Positions 59,985 to 64,000 of a DNA stretch of 64,000 nucleotides are shown here, piece by piece. The notes beneath the pieces are model-generated. The model was given only the letters and a program-made list of their open reading frames with translations. It had not been told where the DNA came from and did not search any database. Origin of the DNA: an uncultured Dysosmobacter sp. (GTDB lineage: Bacteria; Bacillota; Clostridia; Oscillospirales; Oscillospiraceae); NCBI RefSeq assembly GCF_947631165.1, contig NZ_CANRKH010000015.1, positions 1 to 64,000 on the forward strand, in the 5' to 3' direction. Positions within the stretch are counted from its first letter, which is position 1. Each line of letters begins with the position of its first letter. Both the position numbers and the translations under genes were made by a program.

Positions 59985-61688
59985 TCAGTTGGCGTCCTGG
60001 AGGGCGTCGTAGCCCTGTTCGCCGGTGCGGACCTTGATGACGTTCTCTACGTTGTAGACGAAGATCTTGCCATCGCCGATGCTGCCGGTGTACAGTACCT
60101 TCCGAGCGGTGTCCACCACTTGGGAGACAGGGACCTTGCTGACCACGATGGAGACCTGGATGCTGGGCAGCATGGTAGCCTCCACCCTGGCACCCCGGAA
60201 GTAACCCTCGGTCTTGCCCCGCTGCTCGCCGCAGCCCATGACATTGATGGCGGTCATGCCAGTGATGCCGATGTCGAACATGGCCCGCTTCAGTGCATCG
60301 AACCGCTCCATCTTGCAGAGAATATCCACTTTGGTCATTTTTACGCCGCCCACAGATGCGGGATCCGCCGCAGAGGGCGCCACCTCCACAGGGACGGATT
60401 CCTGGACGGGAACGCCGCCGGAGAGGACCTCCAGGCCGTCGGGGGTATCATCATAGGTAAAGGCGAAGCCGCCGTAGGCGGAGGGCAGGCCGTGCTCGGT
60501 GATGTCCAGGCCCTTCAGCTCCTCCTCGGCACTGACCCGCAGGCCGATGGTGTGCTTGATGAACTGGAACACGATGGTGATCGTGACGGCGGCCCAGGCG
60601 GCAGTGGCCAGTACGCCCACGCACTGGATCAGGAAGAAGTGGGCACCATGGCCGTAGAACAGGCCGTCGGTGGTGGAGAGCAGGCCGGTGAGAAGGGTGC
60701 CCAGAGCGCCGCAGACGCCGTGGACGGAGACCGCGCCCACCGGGTCGTCGATCTTCAGCACGGAATCGAAGAAGTTGACGGAGATGGGGAGCACCAGGCC
60801 CGCCGCCACGCCGATGACGGCGGCGCCGGCGGGGGACACTACATCACATCCGGCGGTGATGGCAACCAGACCTGCCAGAGCGGCGTTGAGCGTCATGCCC
60901 ACATCGGGCTTCTTATAGCGCAGCCAGGTATAGATCATGGTGACGCAGCAGGCCACGGCGGGAGCCATGTTGGTGGTGACGAAAATCAGTCCGGCGCTGG
61001 CGATGGTGTCGTCCCCGGTCATGCCCACAGTGGAGCAGCCGTTGAAGCCGAACCAGCAGAACCACAGGATGAACACGCCCAAAGCGCCCAGAGACAGGTT
61101 GTGGCCCAGGATGGCCCGGGGCTTGCCGTCCTTGTCATACTTGCCGATGCGGGGACCCAGAATGGCCGCGCCGATGCAGGCGCACACGCCGCCCACCATA
61201 TGGACCGCCGTGGAGCCGGCGAAATCGTGGAAGCCCATCTGGCTCAGCCAGCCGCCGCCCCAGATCCAGTGGCCGGAGATGGGGTAGATAAAGGCGGAGA
61301 TGCAGAAGGAGTAGATGCAGTAGGAGATGAACTTGGTGCGCTCCGCCATGGAGCCGGAGACGATAGTGGCGGCAGTGGCGCAGAACACCGTTTGGAAGAT
61401 CAGGTAGGCCATTAAGGGCACGCCCTCCGGCAGAACGGCGGCGTAGTCGCCCCGGACAAAGGGGTCAAGGCCGCCAATGATCGCGCCGGACCCGGCGAAC
61501 ATGATGCCGAAGCCCAGGACCCAGTAGGTGGGGGTCCCGATGCAGAAGTCCATCAGGTTCTTCATCAGGATGTTACCGGTGTTCTTGGCCCGGGTGAAGC
61601 CCGCCTCGCACATGGCGAAGCCTGCCTGCATCAAAAAGACCAGGGCTGCACCCAACAGGACCCAAATGGTATTGACAGCTGAATACAT
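59985..61688 (-). CDS. amtB: Ammonium transporter fused to a PII signalling domain
   Basis: 567 residues. Residues 1-about 410 are the 11-helix Amt channel with signal-like first helix, FTRAKNTGNILMKN, GHWIWGGGWL and FDFAGSTAVHMVGG (seen as DFAGSTAVHMVGG). After a linker, residues about 451-567 form a PII domain (MTKVDILCKMERFDALKRAM; T-loop GCGEQRGKTEGYFRGARVEA; C-terminal GSIGDGKIFVYNVENVIKVRTGE). The uridylylation Tyr (EY in GlnB) is replaced by RV, so covalent control is unlikely. ATG 61688 follows GAGGAGGG. Confidence 0.93.
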   Translation of the reverse strand: MYSAVNTIWVLLGAALVFLMQAGFAMCEAGFTRAKNTGNILMKNLMDFCIGTPTYWVLGFGIMFAGSGAIIGGLDPFVRGDYAAVLPEGVPLMAYLIFQTVFCATAATIVSGSMAERTKFISYCIYSFCISAFIYPISGHWIWGGGWLSQMGFHDFAGSTAVHMVGGVCACIGAAILGPRIGKYDKDGKPRAILGHNLSLGALGVFILWFCWFGFNGCSTVGMTGDDTIASAGLIFVTTNMAPAVACCVTMIYTWLRYKKPDVGMTLNAALAGLVAITAGCDVVSPAGAAVIGVAAGLVLPISVNFFDSVLKIDDPVGAVSVHGVCGALGTLLTGLLSTTDGLFYGHGAHFFLIQCVGVLATAAWAAVTITIVFQFIKHTIGLRVSAEEELKGLDITEHGLPSAYGGFAFTYDDTPDGLEVLSGGVPVQESVPVEVAPSAADPASVGGVKMTKVDILCKMERFDALKRAMFDIGITGMTAINVMGCGEQRGKTEGYFRGARVEATMLPSIQVSIVVSKVPVSQVVDTARKVLYTGSIGDGKIFVYNVENVIKVRTGEQGYDALQDAN

Positions 61689-61703
61689 AAGATTCCCTCC
61701 TCT

Positions 61704-61756
61704 AAAACAAAAAGGCAAGGGCGCCGGAGAGATCTGCTCTCTCAGGCGCCCTTGCC
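61704..61756 (-). terminator. Terminator/attenuator just before amtB
   Basis: Minus-strand GGCAAGGGCGCC...GGCGCCCTTGCC with an inner GAGAGA/TCTCTC stem, followed by TTTTTGTTTT. It ends 16 bases before the amtB start codon. A second hairpin, GTATGAC-13-GTCATAC (61765-61791), precedes it. It may end gltBD transcription or control amtB by attenuation. Confidence 0.8.
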
Positions 61757-61872
61757 TTGCGATGGTATGACTTTACCACGGGAGGTCATACGTCGTCAAT
61801 GGGCGGATTTGCCAAGAAATTCACGGATTTGTCAAAAAAGTTCTCTGGTATTTATATAGATTAACTATGCCC

Positions 61873-63273
61873 TCACATTGTCCGCACCAGGTTGGTGTAG
61901 CCGATCAGGTATTCGTCTACCTCTGCGGCGGCGGCGCGGCCCTCAGCAATGGCCCACACCACCAGGGACTGGCCCCGGCGCATGTCGCCGGCGGCAAAGA
62001 CCTTTTCCACGTTGGTGGCGAAGCCTCCTTCCGCCGTGCGGACAGTGCGGTCCGCCGCCACGCCGAAGGCGGCGCAGACATCGTTTTCGCAGCCGGCAAA
62101 GCCGGTGGCGGCGATCAGCAGGGAACAGGGCAGGGTCTCGCCCGCCGTGGTGGTGACGCCGGTAAGAGCGCCGCTCTCATCCGTTACCAGGGACTGGACC
62201 TGGACGCCGAACCGGCGGGGGTCGCGGCCGGTGACGGCCAGGGCCTCCTCATGGGCATAGTCCAGGGGGAGCGCTCCATCCTTCAAATAGTCGCTCTCTG
62301 GGCGGCGGACCAGCTGGGCCACGGAGGCGGCTCCTTCCCGCAGGGCAGTGGCCACGCAGTCGCTGGCGGTGTCGCCGGTGCCGATGATGACCACATCCCG
62401 CCCCCCGGCGGCGGGGCAGGCGGCATCCGTTTTACGGAAGATGTGCCGCTCCACGGCGGCCTTCAGGTATTCGGTGCCGTAGTACACGCCGGAGACCCCG
62501 GCGGTGTCCAGACCCAGGGGACGGGGCTTGCCCGCGCCGCAGCAGAGGACCACCGCGTCATATTCCGACAGCAATCGCCGGGCGGTCTTGGGGACGGCGG
62601 CATCCACGCCGCAGACGAAGCTGACGCCCTCGTCGGTCATCAGGTCGATGCGGCGCCGCACCACGTCTTTGGGCAGCTTCATATTGGGGATGCCATAGGT
62701 CAGCAGGCCGCCGGGATGTTCCTCCCGTTCCACCACCGTGACGGAGTGGCCCCGGTGATTGAGCTGATCGGCCACTGCCAGGCCCGCAGGGCCGGAGCCC
62801 ACCACACAGACCTTTTTGCCCGACCACTGGGGCGGACGGCGGCGCTTGATGGCTTTGGAGGCGAAGGCATCCTCAATGACGCACAGCTCATTGTCCCGGA
62901 CAGTGACGGGGCTGCCGTAGATGCCGCAGATGCAGGCGTGTTCACAGGGGGCGGGGCATACCCGACCGGTGAACTCCGGGAAGTTGTTGGTTTTCAGCAG
63001 ACGGCTCAGGGCGTGGAGCCGGTTGCCTGCGAAGATCATGTCGTTCCACTCGGGGATCAGATTGTGCAGGGGACAGCCGAAGGTCTGTCCCTCCCACACC
63101 ATACCGGTCTGGCAGTAGGGCACGCCGCAGTTCATGCAGCGGCCGCCCTGCTGTTCCCGGGCAGTGTCGGGCAGGGGGATGTGAAATTCATTCCAGTCCC
63201 GGACCCGTTCCTCCGGGGGCCGGGAGGCGTCGCTTTTGCGGGTGTATTCCAAAAAACCCGTTGTCTTTCCCAT
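61873..63273 (-). CDS. gltD: Glutamate synthase small subunit
   Basis: 466 residues. N-terminal iron-sulfur Cys clusters CMNCGVPYC, CPLHN and CPAPCEHAC (residues 46-115), FAD motif VCVVGSGPAGLAVADQL near 150 and NADPH motif VVIIGTGDTASDCVA near 290, with VFAAGDMRRGQSLVVWAI at the end. Supplies electrons to GltB for glutamate formation from glutamine and 2-oxoglutarate. Starts 18 bases after gltB. Confidence 0.96.
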   Translation of the reverse strand: MGKTTGFLEYTRKSDASRPPEERVRDWNEFHIPLPDTAREQQGGRCMNCGVPYCQTGMVWEGQTFGCPLHNLIPEWNDMIFAGNRLHALSRLLKTNNFPEFTGRVCPAPCEHACICGIYGSPVTVRDNELCVIEDAFASKAIKRRRPPQWSGKKVCVVGSGPAGLAVADQLNHRGHSVTVVEREEHPGGLLTYGIPNMKLPKDVVRRRIDLMTDEGVSFVCGVDAAVPKTARRLLSEYDAVVLCCGAGKPRPLGLDTAGVSGVYYGTEYLKAAVERHIFRKTDAACPAAGGRDVVIIGTGDTASDCVATALREGAASVAQLVRRPESDYLKDGALPLDYAHEEALAVTGRDPRRFGVQVQSLVTDESGALTGVTTTAGETLPCSLLIAATGFAGCENDVCAAFGVAADRTVRTAEGGFATNVEKVFAAGDMRRGQSLVVWAIAEGRAAAAEVDEYLIGYTNLVRTM

Positions 63274-63291
63274 AGTATCCGGCCTCCTTTC

Positions 63292-64000
<709 letters not shown>

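Noticed and set aside
61704-61791. ANTAR-type antiterminator before amtB
   Set aside because: Two tandem hairpins are present, but their loops do not show the hexaloop with A1 and G4 known for ANTAR targets, so only a terminator is called.

Overview
The window looks like a chromosomal segment of a spore-forming, anaerobic gut Firmicute, most likely Oscillospiraceae-like (Flavonifractor/Lawsonibacter/Intestinimonas type). This is inferred from Gram-positive gene content (YqfC/YqfD, SpoVAE, YlbJ-like protein, RecD2, YlxR/L7Ae in a nusA-infB operon, heterodimeric ABC exporters under a MarR regulator), a rubrerythrin, high-GC codon use, strong AGGAGG-type ribosome sites, and intergenic repeats of a kind familiar in that group. 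No rRNA, tRNA, CRISPR array, integrase or IS transposase was found.

Layout. 1-2.7 kb: end of a sugar ABC ATPase, then HAD, PfkB kinase and metallo-beta-lactamase (MBL) genes with visibly lower GC than the rest. 3.0-9.2 kb: an SDR oxidoreductase, then a LacI regulator with two matching operators, a second MBL hydrolase and a complete tripartite tricarboxylate transporter (TctC-TctB-TctA). 9.3-13.8 kb: rubrerythrin, thioredoxin-reductase-like flavoprotein, Na/Pi cotransporter, patatin. 14.1-23.9 kb (minus): the translation operon rimP-nusA-ylxR-L7Ae-infB-rbfA-nrnA-truB-ribF, with a 272-bp TA-flanked inverted-repeat element between rimP and nusA, a small zinc-ribbon ORF between infB and rbfA, and two broken or tiny ORFs between nrnA and truB. 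24.1-26.1 kb: metal ABC transporter genes with a Fur-family regulator and a Fur-type box. 26.2-28.2 kb: nucleotidyltransferase and SGNH hydrolase. 28.2-32.2 kb (minus): a seven-gene membrane operon (58-aa membrane peptide, DUF2975, small XRE, DUF4173 and three uncharacterised proteins). 32.5-36.6 kb: MarR plus heterodimeric ABC exporter. 37-43 kb: MATE, HAD, secreted S1C protease, DIP1984-like and DUF4304-like proteins, deoC. 43.3-53.2 kb: YlbJ-like, yqfC-yqfD-phoH-ybeY, a divergent small-protein/XRE pair, recD2, XRE, comF, mreB. 53.3-64 kb: acetyltransferase, Na+ symporter, DUF2156-GNAT fusion, cdd, polysaccharide deacetylase, spoVAE, an Amt-PII fusion and gltD-gltB.

Working together: the LacI/MBL/Tct cluster looks like an inducible uptake and processing module for an unidentified carboxylate. 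The minus-strand translation operon has a good promoter and a terminator-like hairpin in its leader. The right end is a nitrogen-assimilation block (glutamate synthase plus Amt-PII) with an intrinsic terminator just before the amt ribosome site. The least explained parts are the seven-gene DUF4173/DUF2975 operon, the palindromic operator of the 71-aa/XRE pair, and several structured intergenic elements (22.9, 36.7, 40.8, 42.2, 50.5 and 58.0 kb).
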